Shown: positions 8,589 through 17,449, counted from the first letter of the stretch. The stretch: DNA of 64,000 nt from Allobosea sp. (GCF_030695125.1 NZ_JAUYTP010000078.1:1-64000), one strand, 5' to 3'. A program made the numbers and translations. The notes: a model not told the origin generated them from the sequence alone.

Positions 8589-9473
8589 ATGTCCATCCTG
8601 ATCGACAAGAACACCAAGGTCATCTGCCAGGGCTTCACCGGCAAGAACGGGACCTTCCACTCCGAGCAGGCGATCGCCTATGGCACGCAGATGGTCGGCG
8701 GCACCTCCCCGGGGAAGGGCGGTTCGCTCCATCTCGGCCTGCCGGTCTTCGACAGCGTGTACGAGGCCAAGGCCAAGACCGGCGCGACCGCGTCCGTCGT
8801 CTATGTGCCGCCTCCGGGCGCGGCCGATGCGATCTGCGAGGCGATCGACGCCGAGATCCCGCTGATCATCTGCATCACCGAGGGTATCCCGGTGCTGGAC
8901 ATGGTCAAGGTCAAGCGCTCGCTGTCGGGCTCCAAGTCGCGCCTGATCGGGCCCAACTGCCCCGGCGTCGTGACGGCGGGCGAGTGCAAGATCGGCATCA
9001 TGCCGGCCAACATCTTCAAGCCGGGTTCTGTGGGCATCGTCTCGCGCTCGGGCACGCTGACCTATGAGGCGGTGTTCCAGACCACCCGCGAGGGCCTGGG
9101 CCAGACCACCGCGGTCGGCATCGGCGGCGACCCGGTCAAGGGCACCGAGTTCATCGACATGCTCGAGATGTTCCTGGCCGACGAGAAGACGACCTCGATC
9201 GTGATGATCGGCGAGATCGGCGGTTCGGCCGAGGAAGACGCGGCGCAGTTCATCAAGGACGAGGCCAAGCGCGGTCGCAAGAAGCCGATGGTCGGCTTCA
9301 TCGCCGGTCGCACGGCGCCTCCGGGCCGCCGCATGGGTCATGCGGGCGCGATCATCTCGGGCGGCAAGGGCGGCGCCGAGGACAAGATCGCAGCCATGGA
9401 AGCGGCCGGAATCCGGGTCTCGCCCTCGCCGGCGCGCCTTGGAAAGACCTTGGTCGAGGTGTTGAAGGGCTGA
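8589..9473 (+). CDS. sucD: Succinyl-CoA synthetase alpha subunit
   Basis: 294 residues. The N-terminal CoA-binding fold has KVICQGFTGKNGTFHSEQA and GGTSPGKGG; the active-site His, phosphorylated in catalysis, is in RRMGHAGAIISGG at about 248. It pairs with SucC. The start codon follows the stop of the small membrane protein without a gap, so translation may be coupled to that gene rather than to sucC. Confidence 0.97.
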   Translation: MSILIDKNTKVICQGFTGKNGTFHSEQAIAYGTQMVGGTSPGKGGSLHLGLPVFDSVYEAKAKTGATASVVYVPPPGAADAICEAIDAEIPLIICITEGIPVLDMVKVKRSLSGSKSRLIGPNCPGVVTAGECKIGIMPANIFKPGSVGIVSRSGTLTYEAVFQTTREGLGQTTAVGIGGDPVKGTEFIDMLEMFLADEKTTSIVMIGEIGGSAEEDAAQFIKDEAKRGRKKPMVGFIAGRTAPPGRRMGHAGAIISGGKGGAEDKIAAMEAAGIRVSPSPARLGKTLVEVLKG

Positions 9474-9483
9474 GGGTTTCGCA

Positions 9484-9564
9484 CGTCATGGTCGGGCCTG
9501 ACCCGACCATCTCGTGACGCGCGGAACTCCCGAAGAGATGGTCGGCTCAAGGCCGACCATGACG
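9484..9564. repeat. Family B palindromic element (B1) between sucD and sucA
   Basis: CGTCATGGTCGGGCCTGACC at the left end is mirrored by GGTCGGCTCAAGGCCGACCATGACG at the right. It fills most of the sucD-sucA junction inside the TCA block. Confidence 0.85.
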
Positions 9565-9597
9565 CGCTAGGCAGGCAGGAAAAGGGCAGAAACGACC

Positions 9598-12555
9598 ATG
9601 GCTCGCCAGGACATCAACGAGGCTCTCGCGCAGACGGGTTTCCTCTATGGCGGCAACGCGGCCTATATCGAGGATCTCTATGCCCGCTACCAGGCCGACC
9701 CCAAGTCGGTCGACGAGCAGTGGCAGGGCTTCTTCGCCGGGCTGAAGGATGACGGCCAGTCCATCATCCAGAACGCCAAGGGCGCGTCCTGGACCAAGCC
9801 GAACTGGCCTGTTCATGCCAATGGCGAGCTGGTCTCGGCGCTGGACGGCAACTGGGCCGTGGTCGAGAAGGTCGTTTCCGACAAGCTCAAGGGCAAGGCG
9901 CAGGCCAAGGGCGTCGAGATCTCGGCGGCCGATGTGCAGCAGGCGACGCGCGATTCCGTGCGCGCGATCATGCTGATCCGCGCCTACCGGATGCGCGGCC
10001 ATCTCCACGCCAAGCTCGATCCGCTCGGCATCGAGCAGGTCAAGGACCCCGAGGAGCTGTCACCGGCCGCCTTCGGCTTCGGCGAGGCCGATCTCGACCG
10101 CAAGATCTTCATCGACAACGTGCTCGGCATGGAGTTCGCGACCATCCGCGAGATGGTCGCGGTGCTGCAGCGGACCTATTGCAGCACGGTCGGCATCGAG
10201 TTCATGCATATCTCCGATCCGGAGCAGAAGGCCTGGCTGCAGGAGCGCATCGAGGGGCCCGACAAGGAGATTGCCTTCACCCGCGAGGGCAAGAAGGCGA
10301 TCCTGAACAAGCTCATCGAGGCCGAGGGCTTCGAGAAGTTCATCGACCTGAAGTTCACCGGCACCAAGCGCTTCGGCCTCGATGGCGGCGAGTCGCTGAT
10401 CCCGGCGCTCGAGCAGATCATCAAGCGCGGCGGCGCGCTTGGCGTGCGCGACATCGTTTTCGGCATGGCCCATCGCGGCCGCCTCAACGTGCTGACCCAG
10501 GTTCTGGGCAAGCCGCATCGCGCGCTCTTCCACGAGTTCAAGGGCGGCTCCTTCGCCCCCGACGACGTCGAGGGCTCGGGCGACGTCAAGTATCATCTCG
10601 GCGCCTCCAGCGACCGCGAGTTCGACGGCAACAACGTCCATATCTCGCTGACCGCCAACCCGTCGCATCTCGAGATCGTCGACCCCGTCGTGCTCGGCAA
10701 GGTGCGCGCCAAGCAGGACCAGTTCGGCGACGTGGTCGAGCGGTCCAAGGTGCTGCCGCTGCTGCTGCATGGCGACGCCGCCTTCGCCGGCCAGGGCGTG
10801 GTGGCCGAATGCCTCGGGCTGTCGGGCCTGAAGGGACACCGCACCGGCGGCTCGATCCACTTCATCATCAACAACCAGATCGGCTTCACGACCTATCCGC
10901 GCTATTCGCGCTCCTCGCCCTATCCGTCGGATGTGGCGAAGATGGTCGAGGCCCCGGTCTTCCATGTGAATGGCGACGATCCCGAGGCGGTCGTCTTCGC
11001 GGCCAAGGTCGCGATCGAGTTCCGGCAGAAGTTCCACAAGCCGGTCGTCATCGACATGTTCTGCTATCGCCGCTTCGGACATAACGAGGGCGACGAGCCG
11101 GGCTTCACCCAGCCGCTGATGTACCGCAAGATTCGCGGCCACAAGACGACGCTGGAGCTGTATTCGGCCAAGCTCGAGGCCGAGGGCGTGATCCAGCCGA
11201 GCGAACTGGACGAGGCGCGCGCCGCCTGGAAGGCCAAGCTCGAGATCGAGTTCGAAGCCGGCCAGGCCTTCAAGCCTAACAAGGCCGACTGGCTCGACGG
11301 CCGCTGGGCCGGCATGAAGGCGATCCGCGCCGACGAGGACGATCCGCGCCGCGGCGCCACGGGCGTCGATGCGGCCGTGCTCAAGGAGATCACCGAGAAG
11401 ATCACGGCGGTGCCGCCGGGCTTCAACGTCCACAAGACGATCCAGCGCTTCCTCGACAACCGCCGCAAGGCGGTCGAGACCGGGCAGGGCATCGACTGGG
11501 CGACCGCCGAGGCGCTGGCCTTCGGTTCGCTGCTGCTCGACGGCCATCCGGTGCGTCTCTCGGGGCAGGATTGCGAGCGTGGCACCTTCTCGCAGCGCCA
11601 TTCGGTGCTGATCGACCAGGAGACGGAGGCCCGCCACACCTCGCTCAACCACATCCGCGACGACCAGTCGCGCTACGAGGTCATCAACTCGATGCTCTCG
11701 GAAGAGGCGGTGCTCGGCTTCGAATACGGCTACACCCTGTCCGAGCCCAACGCGCTGACGATGTGGGAGGCGCAGTTCGGCGACTTCGCCAATGGGGCGC
11801 AGGTCGTGTTCGACCAGTTCATCTCGTCGGGCGAGCGCAAGTGGCTGCGCATGTCGGGCCTCGTCTGCCTGCTGCCGCATGGCTATGAGGGCCAGGGGCC
11901 GGAGCACTCGTCGGCCCGTCTCGAGCGCTTCCTGCAGATGTGCGCCGAGGACAACATGCAGGTGGCGAACTGCTCGACGCCGGCGAGCTATTTCCACATC
12001 CTGCGCCGCCAGCTGAAGCGCGACTTCCGCAAGCCGCTGATCCTGATGACGCCGAAGTCGCTGCTGCGCCACAAGCGCTGCGTCTCGACGCTGGAGGAAC
12101 TGGCCGAGGGCTCGACCTTCCATCGCGTGCTGCATGACGACGCCGAGCGCGGCAACTCGACGACGAAGCTGGTCAAGGATTCGAAGATCCGCCGTGTCGT
12201 GCTCTGCTCCGGCAAGGTCTATTTCGACCTGCTGGACGAGCGCGAGAAGCGCGGCATCGACGATGTCTACCTGATGCGCGTCGAGCAGCTCTATCCGTTC
12301 CCGCTGAAGTCGCTGGCGCAGGAGCTGGCGCGCTTCAAGGGCGCCGACGTGGTCTGGTGCCAGGAAGAGCCCAAGAACATGGGCTCCTGGACTTTCGTCG
12401 AGCCCTATCTCGAATGGGTTCTCGGCCATGCCGGCGCGAAGTCGAAGCGGCCGCGCTATGTCGGGCGCCCGGCCTCGGCCGCGACCGCGACCGGCCTGAT
12501 GTCGAAGCATCTCGCCCAGCTCAACGCCTTCCTGGACGAAGCCTTCGCAGGCTGA
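9598..12555 (+). CDS. sucA: 2-oxoglutarate dehydrogenase E1 component
   Basis: 985 residues, full length. The N-terminal start (FLYGGNAAYIEDLYARYQ) is the segment that docks to E2. The thiamine diphosphate region has GMAHRGRLNVLTQVLGK and GDAAFAGQGVVAE, with NNQIGFTT; the C-terminal transketolase-like half has QFGDFANGAQVVFDQF and LLPHGYEGQGPEHSSARLER. It decarboxylates 2-oxoglutarate and passes the succinyl group to the lipoyl domain of SucB. The start has a purine-rich site (GGCAGAAACGACC) upstream. Confidence 0.97.
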   Translation: MARQDINEALAQTGFLYGGNAAYIEDLYARYQADPKSVDEQWQGFFAGLKDDGQSIIQNAKGASWTKPNWPVHANGELVSALDGNWAVVEKVVSDKLKGKAQAKGVEISAADVQQATRDSVRAIMLIRAYRMRGHLHAKLDPLGIEQVKDPEELSPAAFGFGEADLDRKIFIDNVLGMEFATIREMVAVLQRTYCSTVGIEFMHISDPEQKAWLQERIEGPDKEIAFTREGKKAILNKLIEAEGFEKFIDLKFTGTKRFGLDGGESLIPALEQIIKRGGALGVRDIVFGMAHRGRLNVLTQVLGKPHRALFHEFKGGSFAPDDVEGSGDVKYHLGASSDREFDGNNVHISLTANPSHLEIVDPVVLGKVRAKQDQFGDVVERSKVLPLLLHGDAAFAGQGVVAECLGLSGLKGHRTGGSIHFIINNQIGFTTYPRYSRSSPYPSDVAKMVEAPVFHVNGDDPEAVVFAAKVAIEFRQKFHKPVVIDMFCYRRFGHNEGDEPGFTQPLMYRKIRGHKTTLELYSAKLEAEGVIQPSELDEARAAWKAKLEIEFEAGQAFKPNKADWLDGRWAGMKAIRADEDDPRRGATGVDAAVLKEITEKITAVPPGFNVHKTIQRFLDNRRKAVETGQGIDWATAEALAFGSLLLDGHPVRLSGQDCERGTFSQRHSVLIDQETEARHTSLNHIRDDQSRYEVINSMLSEEAVLGFEYGYTLSEPNALTMWEAQFGDFANGAQVVFDQFISSGERKWLRMSGLVCLLPHGYEGQGPEHSSARLERFLQMCAEDNMQVANCSTPASYFHILRRQLKRDFRKPLILMTPKSLLRHKRCVSTLEELAEGSTFHRVLHDDAERGNSTTKLVKDSKIRRVVLCSGKVYFDLLDEREKRGIDDVYLMRVEQLYPFPLKSLAQELARFKGADVVWCQEEPKNMGSWTFVEPYLEWVLGHAGAKSKRPRYVGRPASAATATGLMSKHLAQLNAFLDEAFAG

Positions 12556-12604
12556 CGACCAGTCCCCCGAACGCCAGACAAAGACACAAGAACAGAGGCC
12601 TGAC

Positions 12605-13882
12605 ATGGCGACCGAAATCCGCGTACCCACCCTCGGCGAATCCGTCTCCGAGGCGACCATTGGCAAGTGGTTCAAGAAGCCGGGCGACACGGTCAAGGCC
12701 GACGAGCCGCTGGTCGAGCTCGAGACCGACAAGGTGACGCTCGAGGTCAACGCGCCGGCCGCCGGCGTGCTCGGCGAGATCGTCGCCAAGGAGGGCGACA
12801 CGGTCGGCGTCAGCGCGCTGCTGGGCATGATCTCGGCCGGCGACGGCAAGGCCGCGGCCCCCGCGCCCAAATCCGATGCCGCCGTCGCGCAGGCGTCGGG
12901 CAAGGCCGGCGAGGCGACGACCGCCGCCGCCGAGGCCAAGACCGGCGAAGTCGCCGGCGACACCCAGATCAAGCCCGCGACCAAGGCTGCCGATTCAGGC
13001 CCCGCCGTGTCGCGGCTGGCGGCCGAGAGCGGCGTCGATCCGTCGAAGGTCAATGCGTCCGGCAAGGACGGCCGCGTCACCAAGGGCGACATGCTGGCCG
13101 CGATCGCGACCGGCCCCGCGGTTGCCGCCTCGGCTCCGGCTGCGCCCGTTCAGGTCCGCGCGCCGTCGCCGGTCGACGACGCCTCGCGCGAAGAGCGCGT
13201 CAAGATGACCAAGCTGCGCCAGACCATCGCGCGCCGCCTCAAGGAAGCCCAGGCGACGGCCGCGATGCTGACCACCTTCAACGAGGTGGACATGTCGGCG
13301 GTGATGAGCCTGCGCAACCAGTACAAGGACGTGTTCGAGAAGAAGCACGGCGTGAAGCTCGGCTTCATGGGCTTCTTCGTGAAGGCCTGCGTGCAGGCGC
13401 TGAAGGAGATCCCCTCCGTCAACGCCGAGATCGACGGCACCGACATCATCTACAAGAACTACTACCATGTCGCGGTGGCCGTCGGCACCGACAAGGGCCT
13501 CGTCGTGCCGGTCGTGCGCGATGCCGACCAGCTCTCCATCGCCGGCGTTGAGAAGGCGATCGGCGTGCTCGGCAAGAAGGCCCGCGACGGCGCCCTCAAG
13601 ATCGAGGACATGCAGGGCGGCACCTTCACCATCTCGAATGGCGGCGTCTACGGCTCGCTGATGTCGACGCCGATCCTGAACGCGCCGCAGTCGGCGATCC
13701 TGGGCATGCACAAGATCCAGGAGCGCCCGATGGTCGTCGGCGGCCAGATCGTGGTGCGCCCGATGATGTATCTGGCGGTCAGCTACGATCACCGCATCAT
13801 CGACGGCAAGGAGGCGGTGACCTTCCTGGTGCGCATCAAGGAGGCCCTGGAGGACCCGGCGCGTCTCGTGCTGGATCTCTGA
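12605..13882 (+). CDS. sucB: 2-oxoglutarate dehydrogenase E2, dihydrolipoyl succinyltransferase
   Basis: 425 residues. A single lipoyl domain (residues 1-77) has the lipoylation Lys in ELETDKVTLEV at about 43. An Ala/Lys-rich linker follows, then the E1/E3-binding domain at about 133-170 (SRLAAESGVDPSKVNASGKD). The catalytic domain ends with SYDHRIIDGKEAVTFL, the His/Asp active site. It transfers the succinyl group to CoA. The stop lies 18 bases before the DUF4160 gene. Confidence 0.97.
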   Translation: MATEIRVPTLGESVSEATIGKWFKKPGDTVKADEPLVELETDKVTLEVNAPAAGVLGEIVAKEGDTVGVSALLGMISAGDGKAAAPAPKSDAAVAQASGKAGEATTAAAEAKTGEVAGDTQIKPATKAADSGPAVSRLAAESGVDPSKVNASGKDGRVTKGDMLAAIATGPAVAASAPAAPVQVRAPSPVDDASREERVKMTKLRQTIARRLKEAQATAAMLTTFNEVDMSAVMSLRNQYKDVFEKKHGVKLGFMGFFVKACVQALKEIPSVNAEIDGTDIIYKNYYHVAVAVGTDKGLVVPVVRDADQLSIAGVEKAIGVLGKKARDGALKIEDMQGGTFTISNGGVYGSLMSTPILNAPQSAILGMHKIQERPMVVGGQIVVRPMMYLAVSYDHRIIDGKEAVTFLVRIKEALEDPARLVLDL

Positions 13883-13900
13883 GGCGAGTTCCCCGTCCGA

Positions 13901-14155
13901 ATGCCGACGATTGCGATCATCGACGGCGTTCGGATCGTGATCCATCTCAAGGATCACCTCCCGCCTCATCTTCACGCGATGTTCGCTGGGCATGAGGCGC
14001 AGATTTCGATTGTGACCGGTGATATCCTCAGCGGATCGCTGCCGCCGGCCAAGACCAGGTTGGTCAAGGCATGGTTGGCGGCCCATCGCGAACAGGTCGC
14101 CTCGATCTGGGTCGAGATCAGGGAAGGCCGCTATAGCGGAGGCCAGATCACATGA
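13901..14155 (+). CDS. DUF4160-domain protein
   Basis: 84 residues. The core IDGVRIVIHLKDHLPPHLHA is the DUF4160 signature (hydrophobic strand, then HxPPHxH). Such proteins are usually encoded beside a DUF2442 partner, and the pair has been regarded as toxin-antitoxin-like; biochemical function is not settled. Here its TGA overlaps the ATG of the DUF2442 gene by four bases (ATGA). The pair sits between sucB and lpd, on the same strand and probably on the same message. Confidence 0.85.
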   Translation: MPTIAIIDGVRIVIHLKDHLPPHLHAMFAGHEAQISIVTGDILSGSLPPAKTRLVKAWLAAHREQVASIWVEIREGRYSGGQIT

Positions 14156-14463
14156 GGTACCGGATCAAGGACGTCGCAGCCGTGCGTTACCCGGTTCTCC
14201 GGGTCACGTTCGATGACGGGCTGTCGGGCGAGTATGATCTGACAGACTGGATCGAAAGGGGGGCGGCGTCCTCCCCCCTGAAGGACCGTGCCTATTTCGA
14301 GACCGTCGCTGTGGCGCCCCAAGGGCGTTCCTTCGGCTGGAACCTCGACAAGGCCGGTCACGAGATCGATTTCTGCCCTGATGAGGCCCGGATCGCCATC
14401 GAGACCGCTCTGGTCGAACAGCTGGCGGCTCAATACGCCGCGAACCGCTCAGCCGCCGAATAA
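14152..14463 (+). CDS. DUF2442-domain protein
   Basis: 103 residues. VRYPVLRVTFDDGLSGEYDL near the start, followed by PLKDRAYFETVAV and GRSFGWNLDKAGHEIDFCPD, is the DUF2442 layout of a small beta-rich domain. Its ATG overlaps the stop of the DUF4160 gene, so the two are translationally coupled. The next gene, lpd, starts 23 bases after its stop. A toxin-antitoxin role is inference from the pairing. Confidence 0.85.
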   Translation: MRYRIKDVAAVRYPVLRVTFDDGLSGEYDLTDWIERGAASSPLKDRAYFETVAVAPQGRSFGWNLDKAGHEIDFCPDEARIAIETALVEQLAAQYAANRSAAE

Positions 14464-14486
14464 TCGCCAATCCTGAAGAGAAACCC

Positions 14487-15887
14487 ATGTCCTACGATCT
14501 CGTCGTCATCGGTACCGGCCCCGGCGGCTATGTCTGCGCCATCCGCGCTGCCCAGCTCGGCCTCAAGGTCGCGGTCGTGGAAAAGCGCAAGAGCCATGGC
14601 GGCACCTGCCTCAATGTCGGCTGCATCCCCTCCAAGGCGCTGCTGCACGCCTCCGAGATGTTTGAGGAGGCCGGTCACGTCTTCCCGAGCCTGGGTGTCG
14701 TCGTCGGGACCCCGACGCTCGATCTCAAGCAGATGATGACCCACAAGCAGGAGACGGTGGACGCCAACGTCAACGGCGTCGCCTTCCTGCTGAAGAAGAA
14801 CAAGATCGAGCCCTTCCACGGCACCGCCTCGATCCCCGGCGCCGGCAAGGTCGTGGTCACCGCCGAGGACGGCTCCATCAAGGAGCTTGAGACCAAGGCC
14901 ATCGTCATCGCCACCGGCTCCGAGGCTGCGAGCCTGCCCGGCGTCGCGGTCGATGAGAAGACCGTGGTCACCTCGACCGGCGCGCTCGAACTGACGGCGG
15001 TTCCCAAGGAGCTGGTCGTGGTCGGCGCGGGCGTGATCGGGCTCGAGATCGGCTCCGTCTGGAGCCGTCTCGGCGCCAAGGTCACGGTCGTCGAGTATCT
15101 CGATCGCATCCTGCCCGGGATGGACGACGAGATCGCCAAGCAGTTCCAGCGCATCCTGGCCAAGCAGGGCTTCGAATTCATCCTCGGCTCGAAGGTCACG
15201 AAGGTCGAGACCGGCACCAAGGGCGGTGCGACCGTGACGGTCGAACCTGCCGCGGGCGGCGAAGCGAAGACGCTGAACGCCGACATCGTGCTGGTCGCGA
15301 TCGGCCGCCGGCCGAACACGGACGGGCTCGGGCTCGATGCGGCGGGCGTCGCCACCGAGCGCGGCCGCGTCGTCATCGACGATCATTTCAAGACCAATGT
15401 CGCGGGCATCTATGCCATCGGCGACGTGGTGCGCGGCCCAATGCTGGCGCACAAGGCCGAGGACGAGGGCGTCGCGGTCGCCGAGATCATCGCCGGCAAG
15501 CACGGCCATGTGAACTACGACGCGATCCCCGGCGTCGTCTACACCTCGCCGGAGGTCGCTTCGCTCGGCAAGACCGAGGAGGAGCTGAAGGCGGCGGGCG
15601 TCGACTACAAGGTCGGCAAGTTCCCCTTCACCGCCAATGGCCGCGCCCGCGCCATGCGCCAGACCGACGGCTTCGTGAAGGTGCTGGCCGATGCCAAGAC
15701 CGATCGTGTCCTGGGCTGCCACATCATCGGGCCGCGCGCCGGCGATCTGATCGCCGAAGTGACCGTGCTGATGGAGTTCGGCGGCTCGTCGGAAGATCTC
15801 GCCCGCACCTGCCACGCCCATCCGACGCTGGCCGAGACGGTCAAGGAAGCGGCGATGGCGGTGGAGAAGCGCCAGATCCATATGTGA
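14487..15887 (+). CDS. lpdA: Dihydrolipoyl dehydrogenase (E3)
   Basis: 466 residues. FAD-binding GTGPGGYVCAIRAAQLG at the N-terminus; redox-active disulfide in GGTCLNVGCIPSKALLH (cysteines near 44 and 49); NAD-binding VVGAGVIGLEIGSVWSRLG at about 180; FAD-ribityl motif IYAIGDVVRGPMLAHKAEDEG; C-terminal catalytic His in CHAHPTLAETVKEA. It reoxidises the lipoyl group of SucB. It closes the mdh-suc-lpd block. Confidence 0.97.
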   Translation: MSYDLVVIGTGPGGYVCAIRAAQLGLKVAVVEKRKSHGGTCLNVGCIPSKALLHASEMFEEAGHVFPSLGVVVGTPTLDLKQMMTHKQETVDANVNGVAFLLKKNKIEPFHGTASIPGAGKVVVTAEDGSIKELETKAIVIATGSEAASLPGVAVDEKTVVTSTGALELTAVPKELVVVGAGVIGLEIGSVWSRLGAKVTVVEYLDRILPGMDDEIAKQFQRILAKQGFEFILGSKVTKVETGTKGGATVTVEPAAGGEAKTLNADIVLVAIGRRPNTDGLGLDAAGVATERGRVVIDDHFKTNVAGIYAIGDVVRGPMLAHKAEDEGVAVAEIIAGKHGHVNYDAIPGVVYTSPEVASLGKTEEELKAAGVDYKVGKFPFTANGRARAMRQTDGFVKVLADAKTDRVLGCHIIGPRAGDLIAEVTVLMEFGGSSEDLARTCHAHPTLAETVKEAAMAVEKRQIHM

Positions 15888-15909
15888 TCTGGCGCCGTTC
15901 TTCGCGTCC

Positions 15910-15935
15910 GGCCCCGTCTGGTGTAAGATGGGGCC
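15910..15935 (+). promoter_or_regulatory. Inverted repeat over the MNT ribosome-binding site
   Basis: GGCCCC (15910-15915) pairs with GGGGCC (15930-15935), which ends immediately before the ATG at 15936. The right arm contains the only purine-rich stretch upstream of the start, so folding would hide it. TAAGAT at about 15924 is also a possible -10 box. This is a suggestion only. Confidence 0.4.
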
Positions 15936-16232
15936 ATGACGCGGGATGAGGCCACTACTGAACTGGTCCGTCATACGGACGCCTTGCGCGATCGTGGCGC
16001 AAGGGCCGCGTTCGTCTATGGCTCGACGGCGCGCGATGAGGCCAGGGACGACAGCGATATCGACATCTTCATCGATATCGAGCCTGGCCGGAAGTTCTCT
16101 TTGCTCGATCTTGTCGGGATGCAGCGCTATCTCGCGGATGAGCTCGGTGTCGAGATCGATCTGACGACGCGCAACAGCCTGCATCCCAAGTTGCGGGCAG
16201 AGATCGAGCGCGAAGCCGTTCAGATTTTCTGA
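15936..16232 (+). CDS. MNT-type nucleotidyltransferase (antitoxin of MNT/HEPN pair)
   Basis: 98 residues. The minimal nucleotidyltransferase motif is intact: FVYGSTARDEARDDSDIDIFI (GS...DxD) at about residues 26-46, with a later acidic position in VEIDLTT. Members such as MntA modify and silence HEPN toxins by adding nucleotides. The stop overlaps the start of the following HEPN gene (TGATG). The pair lies directly behind lpd. Confidence 0.88.
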   Translation: MTRDEATTELVRHTDALRDRGARAAFVYGSTARDEARDDSDIDIFIDIEPGRKFSLLDLVGMQRYLADELGVEIDLTTRNSLHPKLRAEIEREAVQIF

Positions 16233-16576
16233 TGGCGCGCCGGAGCGATGTCGTTCTCGAGGAGATACTCGAAGCGATCACTCTGATCGATCAGGCCCTT
16301 GCCAATCATACGCAGGCATCGTTCGCGACGGCCATCTTCGTGCAGCGGGGCACCGAACGGGCACTCGAGATCATTTCCGAAGCGGTGCGCCATCTCCCGG
16401 ATACTCTTCTCGATGTGAGGCCGGAAATTTCCTGGGTCGATGTCCGGGCGCTCGGCAACAGGATCAGGCATGAGTATTGGCGCGTCGACTCTCAATTGAT
16501 CTGGGCGATTGCAATGGACGACCTCCCGCCGCTGCGAACTGCGGTGACGGACCTTCTGGCACGGTTGCGAAGTTGA
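16232..16576 (+). CDS. HEPN (DUF86) protein, toxin of MNT/HEPN pair
   Basis: 114 residues, helical, DUF86 type (FATAIFVQRGTERALEIISEAVRHLP then WVDVRALGNRIRHEYWRVD). HEPN RNases use R-x4-H; here the His is present in RIRHEY, but the position five residues before it is Gly (G-NRIR-H), while canonical members have Arg. An Arg occurs four residues further upstream. It could be a variant subgroup or a catalytically weakened protein. It is translationally coupled to the MNT gene and ends three bases before the convergent folD stop. Confidence 0.85.
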   Translation: MARRSDVVLEEILEAITLIDQALANHTQASFATAIFVQRGTERALEIISEAVRHLPDTLLDVRPEISWVDVRALGNRIRHEYWRVDSQLIWAIAMDDLPPLRTAVTDLLARLRS

Positions 16577-16579
16577 ACG

Positions 16580-17449
16580 TCAGCCCCTCCGCGCCTTGAA
16601 CGCCGTCAGCGTGTTGCGCAGCAGGCAGGCGATCGTCATCGGGCCGACGCCGCCGGGGACGGGGGTGATCGCGCCGGCGATCTCGACGGCTTCGGCGAAG
16701 GCGACGTCGCCGGTGAGCTTGCCGTCGGGCAGGCGGTTGTTGCCGACATCGATGACGGTGGCGCCGGGCTTGATCCACTCGCCCCTGACGAAGCCAGGGC
16801 GGCCGACGGCGGCGACGACGATGTCGGCGCGGCGCACCACGGCAGCCAGGTCCCTGGTGCGCGAATGGGCGATGGTCACCGTGCAGTCGGCCTGAAGCAG
16901 CAACTGGGCGACGGGACGGCCGACGAGTTCGGAGCGGCCGATCACCACCGCCTCGAGGCCCGCGAGCGCGGGCAGGACGCTCTTCAGCAGCAGCATGGAG
17001 CCCAGCGGCGTGCAGGGCACGAGCAGCTGCTCGGGGTCGATCTTGCCGCCGGCGAGGCGGCCGGCATTGAGCGGGTGCAGCCCGTCGACATCCTTGGCCG
17101 GGTCGATGGCGTCGATCACGGCGGCGGTGTCGAGATGCTTCGGCAGCGGCAGCTGGACGAGGATGCCGTCGACCGCGTCGTCGGCGTTGAGCTCGGCGAG
17201 CTTGGCCAGCAGTGCGGCCTGGGTCGTCTCGGCCGGCAGGCGGTGGGCGGCCGAGTTCATGCCGACCTCGACCGCCAGCTTCTCCTTGGACGCGACATAG
17301 ACGCGGCTGGCGGGATCGTCGCCGACCAGCACGACATGCAGGCCCGGCACCTTGCCGCTCGCCGCCCTGATGCCGGCGACCTCGGTCGCGATCTCGCCGC
17401 GCAAGGCGGCGGCGATGGCCTTGCCATCGATCAGTCTGGCCTGCGGCAT
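16580..17449 (-). CDS. folD: FolD: methylenetetrahydrofolate dehydrogenase/cyclohydrolase
   Basis: 289 residues from ATG 17449, chosen because GGAGAG lies upstream and the protein then starts right at the family core (MPQARLIDGKAIAA). ATG at 17464 and 17509 are alternatives. Motifs: YVASKEKLAVEVGM (catalytic Lys region), VDGILVQLPLPKHLD, KDVDGLHPLN, VVIGRSELVGRPVAQLL and PVPGGVGPMTIACLLRNT. It interconverts methylene-, methenyl- and formyl-tetrahydrofolate using NADP. It stands alone on the minus strand, divergent from the amidohydrolase. Confidence 0.96.
   Translation of the reverse strand: MPQARLIDGKAIAAALRGEIATEVAGIRAASGKVPGLHVVLVGDDPASRVYVASKEKLAVEVGMNSAAHRLPAETTQAALLAKLAELNADDAVDGILVQLPLPKHLDTAAVIDAIDPAKDVDGLHPLNAGRLAGGKIDPEQLLVPCTPLGSMLLLKSVLPALAGLEAVVIGRSELVGRPVAQLLLQADCTVTIAHSRTRDLAAVVRRADIVVAAVGRPGFVRGEWIKPGATVIDVGNNRLPDGKLTGDVAFAEAVEIAGAITPVPGGVGPMTIACLLRNTLTAFKARRG

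Noticed and set aside
10060..13092. Open frame of 1010 codons on the minus strand under sucA and sucB
   Set aside because: Mirror frame of sucA/sucB with no motifs and typical shadow composition.
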